A stretch of 13,967 nucleotides of DNA, taken from NCBI GenBank assembly GCA_030696435.1, contig JAUYSF010000320.1, forward strand, positions 1-13,967, written 5' to 3'. The stretch comes from Desulfoprunum sp. GTDB taxonomy: Bacteria; Desulfobacterota; Desulfobulbia; Desulfobulbales; Desulfocapsaceae. Numbering within the stretch: position 1 is the first letter of the stretch; the number at the start of each line of letters is the position of its first letter. Under the pieces are notes generated by a model. The model was not told the DNA's origin and searched no databases. It worked only from the letters and a program-made list of their open reading frames with translations. The position numbers and the translations under genes were made by a program. Positions 1 through 6,938 of the stretch are shown here, piece after piece.

Positions 1-693
1 ACCAATATGGTTGCCTCTGCAGCCGAGGAAATGACCTCGACAATCAATGAAATAGCCGAGAATGCCGAGCGGGCCAGGAATGTTTCGAGCAAAGCGGTTG
101 ATCAGGCGACGAGCGCCTCTGAAAAAATGGAGGAACTTGGCCGAGCAGCCCAGAAAATCGGCATGGTGACCGAAACGATTACCGAAATATCCGAGCAGAC
201 GAATCTCCTGGCCCTGAACGCCACTATCGAAGCGGCACGAGCGGGTGAGGCCGGAAAGGGCTTTGCCGTAGTTGCCAACGAAATCAAGGATCTGGCCAGG
301 CAGACGGCCCAGGCGACGTTGGATATCAAGAAACAGATTGATGATGTCCAGCGCACGACCAAATCAACCGTCACCGAGATTAATCAGATTTCTCAAGTGA
401 TCAGCGGGGTCAACGATATCGTGGCAACGATTGCCACGGCCGTTGAAGAGCAGACCGCAGCGACCAGGGAGATCGCCAATAACATCGCCCAGGCCAGCCA
501 GGGGATTCAGGAGGTCAACGAGAATGTGAGCCAGAGCTCGACTGTGGCCGGTGATATTACGCAGGATATCAGCAAGGTTAATCAAGCCGCCACAGGGATT
601 TCCCAGAGCAGTAGACAGGTGCAGGCCAGTTCTGAGGATCTGCAGCGCATGGCCACCGAACTCAATACGATTGTTGGAAATTTTAAGGTCTGA
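1..693 (+). CDS. Methyl-accepting chemotaxis protein, C-terminal signalling domain (5'-truncated by window edge)
   Basis: The reading frame is open from base 1, so the gene begins outside the window and only about 230 C-terminal residues are visible. They form the long helical cytoplasmic signalling domain of a chemoreceptor. The conserved hairpin tip is clear around bases 175-305, with [20 protein letters not shown] followed by [20 protein letters not shown]. This is where CheW and CheA bind in the family. The flanking heptad-like segments, rich in Ala, Gln and Ser, fit the methylation-helix coiled coil. The protein ends in NFKV, with no CheR/CheB-tethering pentapeptide. The sensory domain is unseen, so the ligand is unknown. 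A periplasmic binding protein gene follows 160 bases downstream and could be functionally linked, but this is only inference. The family call is certain; the receptor subtype is not. Confidence 0.95.
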   Translation, partial: TNMVASAAEEMTSTINEIAENAERARNVSSKAVDQATSASEKMEELGRAAQKIGMVTETITEISEQTNLLALNATIEAARAGEAGKGFAVVANEIKDLARQTAQATLDIKKQIDDVQRTTKSTVTEINQISQVISGVNDIVATIATAVEEQTAATREIANNIAQASQGIQEVNENVSQSSTVAGDITQDISKVNQAATGISQSSRQVQASSEDLQRMATELNTIVGNFKV

Positions 694-758
694 TTGTCAA
701 TCTCTCTCCTCTCTCATCAATGTAGCAATAATTGGCAGAACGTTACTCTTAAAATAGA

Positions 759-780
759 GGCCGGGCACCCCGGTTGTTTC
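759..780 (+). terminator. Probable intrinsic terminator after the chemoreceptor gene
   Basis: A five-base-pair stem, CCGGG (761-765) with CCCGG (769-773) around the loop CAC, can be extended by G-U pairs and is followed by TTGTTTC. It lies 66 bases past the chemoreceptor stop and before the next ribosome-binding site. The T-tract is interrupted, so termination may be partial. Confidence 0.45.
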
Positions 781-815
781 GCAGAATAGTTACAAAGTGT
801 TATGAGGAGCAAGAG

Positions 816-857
816 ATGCAACATCGTCCCCTCGAAGACAAAAAGAGCATGCCATGA
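816..857 (+). CDS. Candidate 13-residue leader peptide overlapping the solute-binding protein gene
   Basis: A very strong ribosome-binding site, GAGGAG (804-809), stands six bases before ATG 816. This frame encodes MQHRPLEDKKSMP and stops at TGA 855-857, which overlaps the ATG of the next gene (854-856) in an ATGA arrangement. The following gene has only a weak site of its own (AAGAG about seven bases from its ATG). Ribosomes finishing this mini-frame could therefore restart there, giving translational coupling. The peptide has no run of a single amino acid that would suggest classical attenuation. It may be a leader that only serves coupling, or a chance arrangement. The sequence shows the site and the overlap; the function is inferred. 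Confidence 0.4.
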   Translation: MQHRPLEDKKSMP

Positions 858-1630
858 AAAGGATCTTTTTTAATATACTCTTTCTACTGGTTTTCCTGGG
901 GACAGCCTGGTCGGCCGAGACGGTACGGGTGACTGGCCATTCTGACCGTGCACCTTTTGACTGGCAGGAGGGTGAGAAAATACGTGGGGCGGCGGTGGAG
1001 ATTATTGAAACCATCTTTCATGAACTGCATATCGATGTCGAGTCTGAGTATGTCGGGCCCTGGGCTCGGTCTCTGCTGAATCTTGCAGAAGGCCGGATTG
1101 ATATAATGTGTGGGGTGTATGCAACACTGGAAAGACGACAATTTGCTGAATTTTCCGTGCCTTTCCGCGAGGACAGGGTATCACTGTTTGCCTGGCGGGC
1201 AAGATCTTTGCCGTTTCGTAACTGGGAAGATCTGGAGGGTAAGACCATCGGTGATATTATCGGGGCAAGCCGTGGAAGGGAGTTTGACGCGTGGCGACAG
1301 AAACATGCCAGGATGGAATATGTGTCGGACAATGTCAACAACCTGAAAAAACTGGAGAAGGGGAGGATTGACTGTTTCGTGATGAGTCATGATTCCGGCC
1401 TTATCTTTATCAAAAATCACGGCTATGAGGGCAGGATCGTGCCGTTGGAAAGGCCGGTAGATACAAACGATCTGCGTTACGGGATATCGAAAAAATCACC
1501 ATTTGTCAAATACTTGCCCCAGATCAACAAGCGGATCGAGGAATTGCGGGCGGATGGCACTATTGACAGGATAATTCAAAGAAACATTGACCTGTTTAAC
1601 TCCGGTCCCCGGCAGGAGAAGGGACAATGA
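854..1630 (+). CDS. Periplasmic solute-binding protein, family 3 (amino-acid-type), orphan
   Basis: The 258-residue product begins with a signal peptide: a basic MKR start, a hydrophobic stretch to about residue 18 and likely cleavage after WSA at residue 21. The mature part has the order of a family-3 bilobal binding protein. An early ligand-pocket strand (SDRAPFDWQEG) is followed by GAAVEIIETI, the RIDIMCGVYATLERRQFAEFSVPF segment, the domain-crossover segment DLEGKTIGDIIGASRG, and a C-terminal helix RADGTIDRIIQRN. Such proteins bind amino acids or similar small polar molecules for ABC importers, or feed a sensor. No permease or ATPase gene adjoins it, so it is an orphan here; the nearest partner is the chemoreceptor upstream. 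ATG 854 is the only start in frame after a stop at 803. Its last bases overlap another tiny frame. The ligand cannot be deduced. Confidence 0.85.
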   Translation: MKRIFFNILFLLVFLGTAWSAETVRVTGHSDRAPFDWQEGEKIRGAAVEIIETIFHELHIDVESEYVGPWARSLLNLAEGRIDIMCGVYATLERRQFAEFSVPFREDRVSLFAWRARSLPFRNWEDLEGKTIGDIIGASRGREFDAWRQKHARMEYVSDNVNNLKKLEKGRIDCFVMSHDSGLIFIKNHGYEGRIVPLERPVDTNDLRYGISKKSPFVKYLPQINKRIEELRADGTIDRIIQRNIDLFNSGPRQEKGQ

Positions 1631-1674
1631 GCGGCCAGGCTGGAAGCCAAAAAGGAAAACGATTTTTAGGGTAA
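1627..1674 (+). CDS. Candidate 15-residue micro-ORF overlapping the end of the solute-binding protein gene
   Basis: ATG 1627 overlaps the TGA of the preceding gene (ATGA) and has AGGAG (1614-1618) eight bases upstream. The frame encodes MSGQAGSQKGKRFLG and ends at TAA. I do not recognise the peptide. It could be a real coupled small protein, a remnant of a lost downstream gene, or chance. Confidence 0.2.
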   Translation: MSGQAGSQKGKRFLG

Positions 1675-1705
1675 TTTCCAGAAAGGATCGCTGAAGGAGC
1701 AGAAA

Positions 1706-1750
1706 ATGGAGTTGCAGGAAGTTATGCCAATTCCAAATCAAGCAGCCTGA
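1706..1750 (+). CDS. Candidate 14-residue micro-ORF running into the palindrome
   Basis: AAGGAG (1694-1699) stands six bases before ATG 1706, an excellent ribosome-binding site. The frame encodes MELQEVMPIPNQAA, and its TGA (1748-1750) lies inside the 54-bp palindrome. It may be the 5' stub of a gene cut short when the palindrome or the present gene junction arose, or a short peptide gene ending at its own terminator. No family is recognisable from 14 residues. Confidence 0.25.
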   Translation: MELQEVMPIPNQAA

Positions 1751-1799
1751 AACAACAAGGGGACGGAGAGATATCTCTCCGTCCCCTTGTTGTTTCAGG
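1746..1799. terminator. Perfect 54-bp palindrome, likely bidirectional terminator between convergent genes
   Basis: Arms 1746-1772 and 1773-1799 are exact reverse complements, 27 bases each, with no mismatch. As RNA, a 12-bp GC-rich stem, GGGGACGGAGAG with CTCTCCGTCCCC, closes on the loop ATAT. It is flanked by an A-rich side (AACAACAA) and the matching U-rich side (TTGTTGTTT). Because it is symmetrical it can terminate either strand. It sits 16 bases past the glyA stop and 115 bases past the solute-binding protein stop, where a two-way terminator is expected. The length and perfection of the match are unusual for a terminator and may point to a repeat-type (REP-like) origin. Confidence 0.75.
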
Positions 1800-1815
1800 G
1801 AAAAATCAGCTGGAA

Positions 1816-3066
1816 TCAGACGATATGCTCCAAGCCGGGGGCCGGGAAGCCTTTGCAGAGAGCCCTAACCTGTTCAGCAACCTTGGCGAGGAGGGCCTCA
1901 TTTTCCGGATCGGAGATAACCGTATCGAGAAGATTACCGATCTCGATCATCTCGGCTTCCTTGAATCCGCGTGAGGTCACGGCCGCTGCACCCATTCTGA
2001 TGCCGCTTGGGTCAAAGGGTTTGCGGGTGTCGAAGGGGATGGCGTTACAGTTCAGGACGATGCCTGCGGTATCAAGGGCCTTGGCCGCCTTCTTGCCGGA
2101 GATCCCTTTATTGGTGAGATCGACCAGCATCAGGTGATTTTCGGTGCCATTGGTGATCAGTCTGTAGCCTTTCGCCATGAGGGTTTCAGCAAGCACCCCG
2201 GCATTTTTGACGATCTGATGGGCATACTGTTTGAATTCCGCCGTCGAGGCCTCTTTGAGGGCCACGGCAATGGCGGCGGTAGTGTTGTCGTGCGGTCCGC
2301 CCTGGATGCCGGGGAAGACGGCCTTGTCGATGGCTTGGGCATATTTTCCCTTGCAAAGGATCATCGCCCCACGCGGGCCGCGCAGGGATTTGTGGGTGGT
2401 CGTTGTCACCACGTCGGCGTAGGGCACCGGCGATGGATGGGCACCACCGGCGACCAGACCGGCAAAATGGGCCATATCAACCATGAACAGGGCCTCGACC
2501 TCATCGGCAATCTCGCGGAATTTCGGAAAATCAAGAATTCGGGGATAAGCGGAGTGGCCGGCGATGATGATCTTCGGCCGGCAGGCTATGGCCTTGGCCC
2601 TGATGGCCTCATAGTCCAGCAGGCCGGTTTCTGCGTCGAGTTGATATGACTGGGCGTCGAAATATTTTCCGGAGATGCTGACAGGCGAGCCATGGGTCAG
2701 GTGGCCACCGTGGGGCAGGGCCATGCCGAGGATGGTATCGCCGGGGCTGAGGAAGGCCAGGTAGACTGCCAGGTTGGCGGGCGATCCCGAATAGGGCTGG
2801 ACATTGACATGCTCGGCACCGAAAAGCTCCTTGGCCCGTTCAATGGCGATGGTCTCCACCTGATCGATGATCTGCTGTCCTTCGTAGTAGCGTTTGCCGG
2901 CATAGCCTTCTGAGTACTTGTTGGTCAGTACCGAGCCGGTTGCCTGCAGGACTGCGGCAGAGACGTAGTTCTCCGAGGCGATAAGCCGGATTTTCTCCGA
3001 TTGGCGTCTCTCTTCCTGTTGCACCAGGGCAAAGATCTCCTGGTCGGTGTGTCTCAATTCTTCCAT
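1816..3066 (-). CDS. glyA: Serine hydroxymethyltransferase
   Basis: This cytoplasmic, pyridoxal-phosphate enzyme interconverts serine plus tetrahydrofolate with glycine plus 5,10-methylene-tetrahydrofolate, the main one-carbon source of the cell. The 416-residue product has the usual bacterial length. Diagnostic segments are NYVSAAVLQATGSVLTNKYSEGYAGKRYYEG at residues 33-63 (given as positions), NVQPYSGSPAN near 88, DMAHFAGLVA at 197-206, and the cofactor site TTTTHKSLRGPRG, with K226 as the Schiff-base lysine after H225. ATG 3066 is chosen because AAAGGAAAG lies just before it and homologues begin near this point. An in-frame start at 3144 would add 26 residues of non-family sequence. The gene is convergent with the solute-binding protein gene and appears to be its own transcript, as hairpins separate it from the operon upstream. 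Confidence 0.97.
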   Translation of the reverse strand: MEELRHTDQEIFALVQQEERRQSEKIRLIASENYVSAAVLQATGSVLTNKYSEGYAGKRYYEGQQIIDQVETIAIERAKELFGAEHVNVQPYSGSPANLAVYLAFLSPGDTILGMALPHGGHLTHGSPVSISGKYFDAQSYQLDAETGLLDYEAIRAKAIACRPKIIIAGHSAYPRILDFPKFREIADEVEALFMVDMAHFAGLVAGGAHPSPVPYADVVTTTTHKSLRGPRGAMILCKGKYAQAIDKAVFPGIQGGPHDNTTAAIAVALKEASTAEFKQYAHQIVKNAGVLAETLMAKGYRLITNGTENHLMLVDLTNKGISGKKAAKALDTAGIVLNCNAIPFDTRKPFDPSGIRMGAAAVTSRGFKEAEMIEIGNLLDTVISDPENEALLAKVAEQVRALCKGFPAPGLEHIV

Positions 3067-3149
3067 TTGCTTTCCTTTGTCATTCGAGAGTGTCTGGGCG
3101 TATCTCGAGTTCATCCGGGGTCTTCTGAAGTGCTGATTTCCCAAGATAT

Positions 3150-3190
3150 AAAAAAACGGTGACAGCAGGCCTGTTGGCCACGATCACCGT
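3150..3190 (-). terminator. Hairpin plus seven-U run in the glyA leader: terminator or attenuator
   Basis: Read on the minus strand, ACGGTGA (from 3190) pairs with TCACCGT, enclosing an inner GGCC-TGTT-GGCC-type stem (3168-3179). Seven T residues (3156-3150) follow. This is a canonical intrinsic terminator shape. It ends 84 bases before the glyA start. A separate terminator already lies right after the upstream operon (3341-3374), so this second one may control read-through into glyA. No known riboswitch consensus, including the glycine or tetrahydrofolate classes, was recognised upstream of it. It could equally be a second terminator for the upstream operon. Confidence 0.65.
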
Positions 3191-3340
3191 AGAACTCTGT
3201 TTTAAGAATAAATATGCAGCAGGTTAGCAACGAACGCATAGCTTATGTTGCGATACTCTGGATGCAGTAAGCAAACGACTATAATAAATCCGCATACAAT
3301 TTCACAGTCTAAAATAGGCAATAAAATAGGGAAAAGAACA
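3191..3340. other. AT-rich intergenic stretch upstream of glyA
   Basis: This 150-base stretch is clearly richer in A and T than the genes around it, and I see no coding frame in it. On the minus strand TATAGT (near 3282) resembles a -10 box, but the sequence 17 bases upstream (TGTGAA) is a poor -35 match. A GCAAC/GTTGC pair (about 3226-3252) could form a small stem. It most likely holds the glyA promoter and the first part of its leader. Confidence 0.35.
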
Positions 3341-3374
3341 AAACGTGGTAGGGGCGGCCACCTCTAGGCCCCTA
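3341..3374 (-). terminator. Probable terminator of the pot-GDPD operon
   Basis: On the minus strand TAGGGGC (3374-3368) pairs exactly with GCCCCTA (3355-3349) across a 12-base loop. A T-rich but interrupted tract (CGTTTTGTTCTTTT) follows. It begins 39 bases past the stop of the phosphodiesterase gene, the last gene of the operon. Confidence 0.55.
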
Positions 3375-3413
3375 GCAAAGGAGCAGAAATCCCGGTGTAG
3401 TTCTTTCGACAGG

Positions 3414-4235
3414 TTACGGCAGGTCGGGATAATCGGTGATGACGGCGGTGGCACCATCGGCAAAGAGCTGGCGCTGGCGCTGGCGGTCGTTGACGGTATA
3501 GACGTTAATACCGAAACCTGCCGGCCGCAGCATGCGGATCAGGGCTGTATCGGTGATGGCATCGGCGGGATGATAGGCAGAGGCCCCGATAGCCTGCAGG
3601 TATCGGATCAATTCCGGCGGGTGCGGCTCACTTTGGAGGACCGCGACGGAAATATGGGGGGCAAGGGCCTTGCACTGAAAGAGATAGTCGTGATTGAACG
3701 AGGAGATCAGGACCTGTGCGGCAGCCCCGCTCACTTGGATGACGTTGAGGATTATCGACACCACGTTCCGGTCGAATTTTGTCCCTTTCTGGTCCTTGAT
3801 CTCGACATTCACCGGCATTTTGTGCCGTAAGGCCCAGCCGAGCATCTCGGCCAGGGTCATGATCCGTTGCGGCAACTGGGCCTGGATATCGTCCGGCGAA
3901 ACCAGGCCGGCGGCAAGGGTCGCAAAGGGATCTGTCACGAGAAACCAGGACCCGACATCAAGCTCCTTGATTTGGCTCAGGTCCCAGGCGTTGATCTTGA
4001 GCGAGCTCAGCCCCAGCTTTTTTGCCAGAAATGGCGCATCCGTTGTCCGTTTCAGGGTCTGATCATGGAAAACAACCGGTATCGCGTCCTTGGTCAGTTG
4101 CACATCGATTTCGATGAAATGGCTGCGGCCGAGGCTGGCGGTAAAGGCGCTGAGGGTATTTTCCGGGCGATATGCCCTAAAACCCCTGTGGGCACCGATA
4201 AGATGTGGTGCGGTAAATCTGTCGAAGAAGGTCAT
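3414..4235 (-). CDS. Glycerophosphodiester phosphodiesterase
   Basis: The 273-residue product belongs to the GDPD family, which hydrolyses glycerophosphodiesters from phospholipid turnover to glycerol 3-phosphate and an alcohol, using a TIM barrel and a divalent metal. Visible family motifs are the general acid-base region AHRG (H16, R17), PENT (E25), the metal site EIDVQLTKD (E42, D44), VVFHD (H57), and NVEIK (E145, K147). There is no signal peptide, which suggests the cytoplasm and the UgpQ-like branch rather than the periplasmic GlpQ branch. ATG 4235 is chosen because the family sequence starts there. The frame stays open upstream to 4562, but that part is antisense-like noise within potD. 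The gene lies 41 bases after potD and is probably the last gene of that operon; a link with polyamine uptake is not an established one. Confidence 0.92.
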   Translation of the reverse strand: MTFFDRFTAPHLIGAHRGFRAYRPENTLSAFTASLGRSHFIEIDVQLTKDAIPVVFHDQTLKRTTDAPFLAKKLGLSSLKINAWDLSQIKELDVGSWFLVTDPFATLAAGLVSPDDIQAQLPQRIMTLAEMLGWALRHKMPVNVEIKDQKGTKFDRNVVSIILNVIQVSGAAAQVLISSFNHDYLFQCKALAPHISVAVLQSEPHPPELIRYLQAIGASAYHPADAITDTALIRMLRPAGFGINVYTVNDRQRQRQLFADGATAVITDYPDLP

Positions 4236-4276
4236 TTTTTGTCCCTGTGAGACATCGTTGTGCCGGTTCTCGGTCC

Positions 4277-5320
4277 TTATTTTTCCTTCAGTTTCATCCA
4301 ATACTGTTCGTAGAGCTGGTTGGTGGCTTCGTCGAGGTTGGTGAGGAATTCGCCACGGGCGGTATCGGCGGCACTCGGATAGACGATGGGATTGTCGCGC
4401 ACCTCTTCTCGGAGATACTGGCCGACTTTGGCGTTGGGTGAGGAGTAGCCCATCTCGCTGCTGATGGTGGCCGCGACCTTGGGCTGCAGGATATAATCGA
4501 GGAACAGGTGGGCCTCGATTATATTTTTCGCCCCTTTGGGCAGACAGAAGCTGTCGAGCCACAGGCTAAAACCTTCTTTTGGGTAGAGATAGGTGATAGC
4601 CGGATTCTCTGTATTGGCGATATAGGCCTCACCGTTCCAGACCACACCCGCCGCCACTTCACCGGAGAGCAGGGCCTGTTTGGGTGAGTCGGAGTCAAAG
4701 GTCCGGACCGAAGGGATCAGTTCCTTCATCTTCTTGAAGGCCTGTTCGAGATGGACCGGGTTCGTATCGTTGATCGGATAGCCGAGGACCTTCAGGCCAA
4801 GGCCCATCACCTCACGTGAGTCGTTGGGCAGCAGTAGTTTACCCTTGAGTTCGGGCTTCCAAAGATCGGCCAGATTCCGGACAGTCTCGGCACCGAGAAG
4901 GTCGGTATTGACGGAGATGGAAGTGGAGCCCCACATATAGGGCACGGAATAACTGTTGTCCGGATCGAAGGGCTGATTGATGAACTGTTTGCCGAGATTT
5001 ATGAGATTGGGTAGCTGTTTCTTGTCGAGCGGCATGAGCAGGCCCTGATCACGCATCAGGCCGACATAATAGGAAGAGGGGACGATCAGATCATAGCCCT
5101 TGCCGACCAGCTTGATCTTGGCGTACATCGCCTCGTTGCTGTCATAGGTCGAGATATTGACCTTGATGCCGGTCTCTTTGGTGAAATCGGCGATGACCTT
5201 GTCCGGGATATATTCGGACCATATGTAGATATATAATTCACGGTCGGCGGCCAGGAGGGGGGAGGCCAGGCCGAGACAGAAAAGTGAGAACACTACCAAT
5301 AAATTGAAGATCTTTATCAT
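4277..5320 (-). CDS. potD: Spermidine/putrescine-binding periplasmic protein
   Basis: The 347-residue product has a signal peptide (hydrophobic residues 6-24, ending LLAA) and then aligns throughout with the PotD/PotF family as I remember it. Residues matching the polyamine site of E. coli PotD are present: W34 and E36 in YIWSEY, S83 and Y85 in PSSYY, D167 and E170 in NDSREV, W228 in WNG, and W254 and D256 in LWLDS. The position I recall as Q327 in E. coli seems not to be glutamine here (GEFLTNLD). Preference between spermidine and putrescine is therefore open. ATG 5320 overlaps the potC stop (ATGA) and is preceded by AAGGAG. It captures polyamine in the periplasm and delivers it to the PotBC channel. 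Confidence 0.95.
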   Translation of the reverse strand: MIKIFNLLVVFSLFCLGLASPLLAADRELYIYIWSEYIPDKVIADFTKETGIKVNISTYDSNEAMYAKIKLVGKGYDLIVPSSYYVGLMRDQGLLMPLDKKQLPNLINLGKQFINQPFDPDNSYSVPYMWGSTSISVNTDLLGAETVRNLADLWKPELKGKLLLPNDSREVMGLGLKVLGYPINDTNPVHLEQAFKKMKELIPSVRTFDSDSPKQALLSGEVAAGVVWNGEAYIANTENPAITYLYPKEGFSLWLDSFCLPKGAKNIIEAHLFLDYILQPKVAATISSEMGYSSPNAKVGQYLREEVRDNPIVYPSAADTARGEFLTNLDEATNQLYEQYWMKLKEK

Positions 5321-6084
5321 TTTTTCTCCTTGAGCAACTGCCGGGAGATGATAACGGCAGTTACGGTTATGGCCATCATGACGACGCACAGGGCGTTGAC
5401 ATCCGGTTTGATACCCAGACGGACCATTGAATAGATACGCAACGGCAGGACTTCATAGGTTGGTCCCGTCGTAAAAAAACTGATCATGACATCATCAAGC
5501 GACAGGGTGAAGCTGAGCAGCCAGCCGGCGATGACGGCAGGCGTAATAAGCGGCAGGACTATATGGCGGAAGACCTGGTAATCCCCGGCTCCCAGATCGC
5601 GGGCGGCCTCGATGATATCTCCTTCAAAACCTTTGAAACGCGAGTAGACGGTGGTGGCGACGAAAGGTACGCTCAGCGTCACATGGGCCATCAGCAGTGT
5701 CCAGAAACCGAGCGGCAGTTGGACTGCCAAGAAGAACAGGAGCAGTGAGATGCCGATGACGATATCCGGTGACATCATCATCACGAAGAGGGTGGCGAAC
5801 ATGACTTTGCGGCCGGGAAAGATATACTGGTAGAGGATAAAGGCGGCCAGGGTGCCGATGATACCGGCCAGTGTCGCCGACATCGCGGCAACGCTGAGAG
5901 AGCGGAAGGCGGCTTCCATAAGTGACACATTGTCCCACAGCTTGGCGTACCACTCAAAGGTGAAGCCTTTCCAGGCCAGGGAAAATTTTGAGGCATTGAA
6001 GGAATAGACTGCCATTATAGCCAGAGGCAGATAGAGAAAGGTGTAGAGCACCGAGGCGTAGGTGAACTTGATCAACCGGCTCAT
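5317..6084 (-). CDS. potC: Spermidine/putrescine ABC transporter permease PotC
   Basis: This 255-residue inner-membrane protein has about six hydrophobic segments and the ABC permease EAA loop (EAARDLGAGDYQVFRHIVLP, about residues 159-178). That loop contacts the ATPase. The N-terminal part (TFLYLPLAIMAVYSFNASKF, then WYAKLW) is characteristic of PotC/PotI. The start ATG overlaps the potB stop by four bases (ATGA), with AGGAAGAGG just upstream, and its stop overlaps potD in the same way. Together with PotB it forms the polyamine channel. Confidence 0.95.
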   Translation of the reverse strand: MSRLIKFTYASVLYTFLYLPLAIMAVYSFNASKFSLAWKGFTFEWYAKLWDNVSLMEAAFRSLSVAAMSATLAGIIGTLAAFILYQYIFPGRKVMFATLFVMMMSPDIVIGISLLLFFLAVQLPLGFWTLLMAHVTLSVPFVATTVYSRFKGFEGDIIEAARDLGAGDYQVFRHIVLPLITPAVIAGWLLSFTLSLDDVMISFFTTGPTYEVLPLRIYSMVRLGIKPDVNALCVVMMAITVTAVIISRQLLKEKK

Positions 6085-6938
6085 GCCTCTTCCTCCGGTC
6101 GGCCCGAGCGTTTGATGCTGTAATAATAGACCAGCAGCATCAGCCCCATGATCAGGGTCATGGCGATACTGGCAGTCGAGCCCATCGGCAGGTTGCGGGC
6201 TGTGAGGAACTGGTCGCGGATATAGTTGCCGAGCAGCATGCTGCGGGCCCCGCCCAGGACATCCGCGACATAGAACATGCCGAGTGCCGGTAGAAAAACC
6301 AGCATCGAGCCGGAGATGATGCCTGGCATGGTCAGCGGCAGGGTGACGTGGCGGAAGGCCTGCAGGCGCGAGGCTCCAAGATCGCGGGCGGCTTCGAGAA
6401 GCCTTGCGTCGAGCCGGATGATGGCGGCATAGAGCGGCAGAATCATGAAGGGCAGCAGGGTATAGACCAGGCCGATGAAGACTGCGGTCGGGGTGTACAT
6501 CAGCCGCAGAGGCTCTGTGATCAGTCCGCTCCAGAGCAGGAACATGTTGAGGACGCCGTTGACTTTGAGCACCGCCACCAGGGCGTAGGTCCTGATTAGG
6601 GAATTGGTCCAGAAGGGGATCATCACCAGCAGGAGCATGACGTGCCGCGTCCCGGGCTTGGCCCTGGCGATGATATAGGCCAGAGGATAACCGACGATGA
6701 GGCAGAGGACCATGGCCATGCCGGCCATGGTGAGGGAATCAAGGACAATCCGCAGAATCGAGGCCTCGAAGAGTCGGCCGTAGTTGGTCAGGGTCAGGAT
6801 CGGCTCTACGGCGACGACCGTTCCCCGCTGCAGAAAACTGACGATGAGCAGCAGAAGATTGGGCAGCAGGGCGAAGATGCAGATCCACGCCAGAACACCG
6901 ATGATGACCAGACGCCTGAAAAGCGAATTATTCTTCAT
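6081..6938 (-). CDS. potB: Spermidine/putrescine ABC transporter permease PotB
   Basis: This 285-residue inner-membrane permease has about six hydrophobic segments and an EAA loop (EAARDLGASRLQAFRHVTLP, about residues 182-201). MIPFWTNSLIRTYA near residue 106 is typical of PotB/PotH. ATG 6938 overlaps the end of potA by 11 bases. GGGAGG lies 12 bases before it, a rather long spacing. A TTG at 6965 in the same frame would add nine residues and is less likely. Stop and start overlaps through potA-B-C-D indicate a single coupled translation unit. Confidence 0.94.
   Translation of the reverse strand: MKNNSLFRRLVIIGVLAWICIFALLPNLLLLIVSFLQRGTVVAVEPILTLTNYGRLFEASILRIVLDSLTMAGMAMVLCLIVGYPLAYIIARAKPGTRHVMLLLVMIPFWTNSLIRTYALVAVLKVNGVLNMFLLWSGLITEPLRLMYTPTAVFIGLVYTLLPFMILPLYAAIIRLDARLLEAARDLGASRLQAFRHVTLPLTMPGIISGSMLVFLPALGMFYVADVLGGARSMLLGNYIRDQFLTARNLPMGSTASIAMTLIMGLMLLVYYYSIKRSGRPEEEA

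Noticed and set aside
2134..2649. 171-codon plus-strand open frame
   Set aside because: It lies wholly antisense to glyA, whose protein is unmistakable; the translation is low-complexity and unlike any family.
3067..3340. Glycine or tetrahydrofolate riboswitch upstream of glyA
   Set aside because: I looked for the conserved cores of these classes and did not find them; only the terminator-like hairpin is supported.
4236..4562. N-terminal extension of the phosphodiesterase by 109 codons
   Set aside because: It overlaps the end of potD in another frame, with Arg/Gln-rich shadow sequence; the family sequence starts at 4235.
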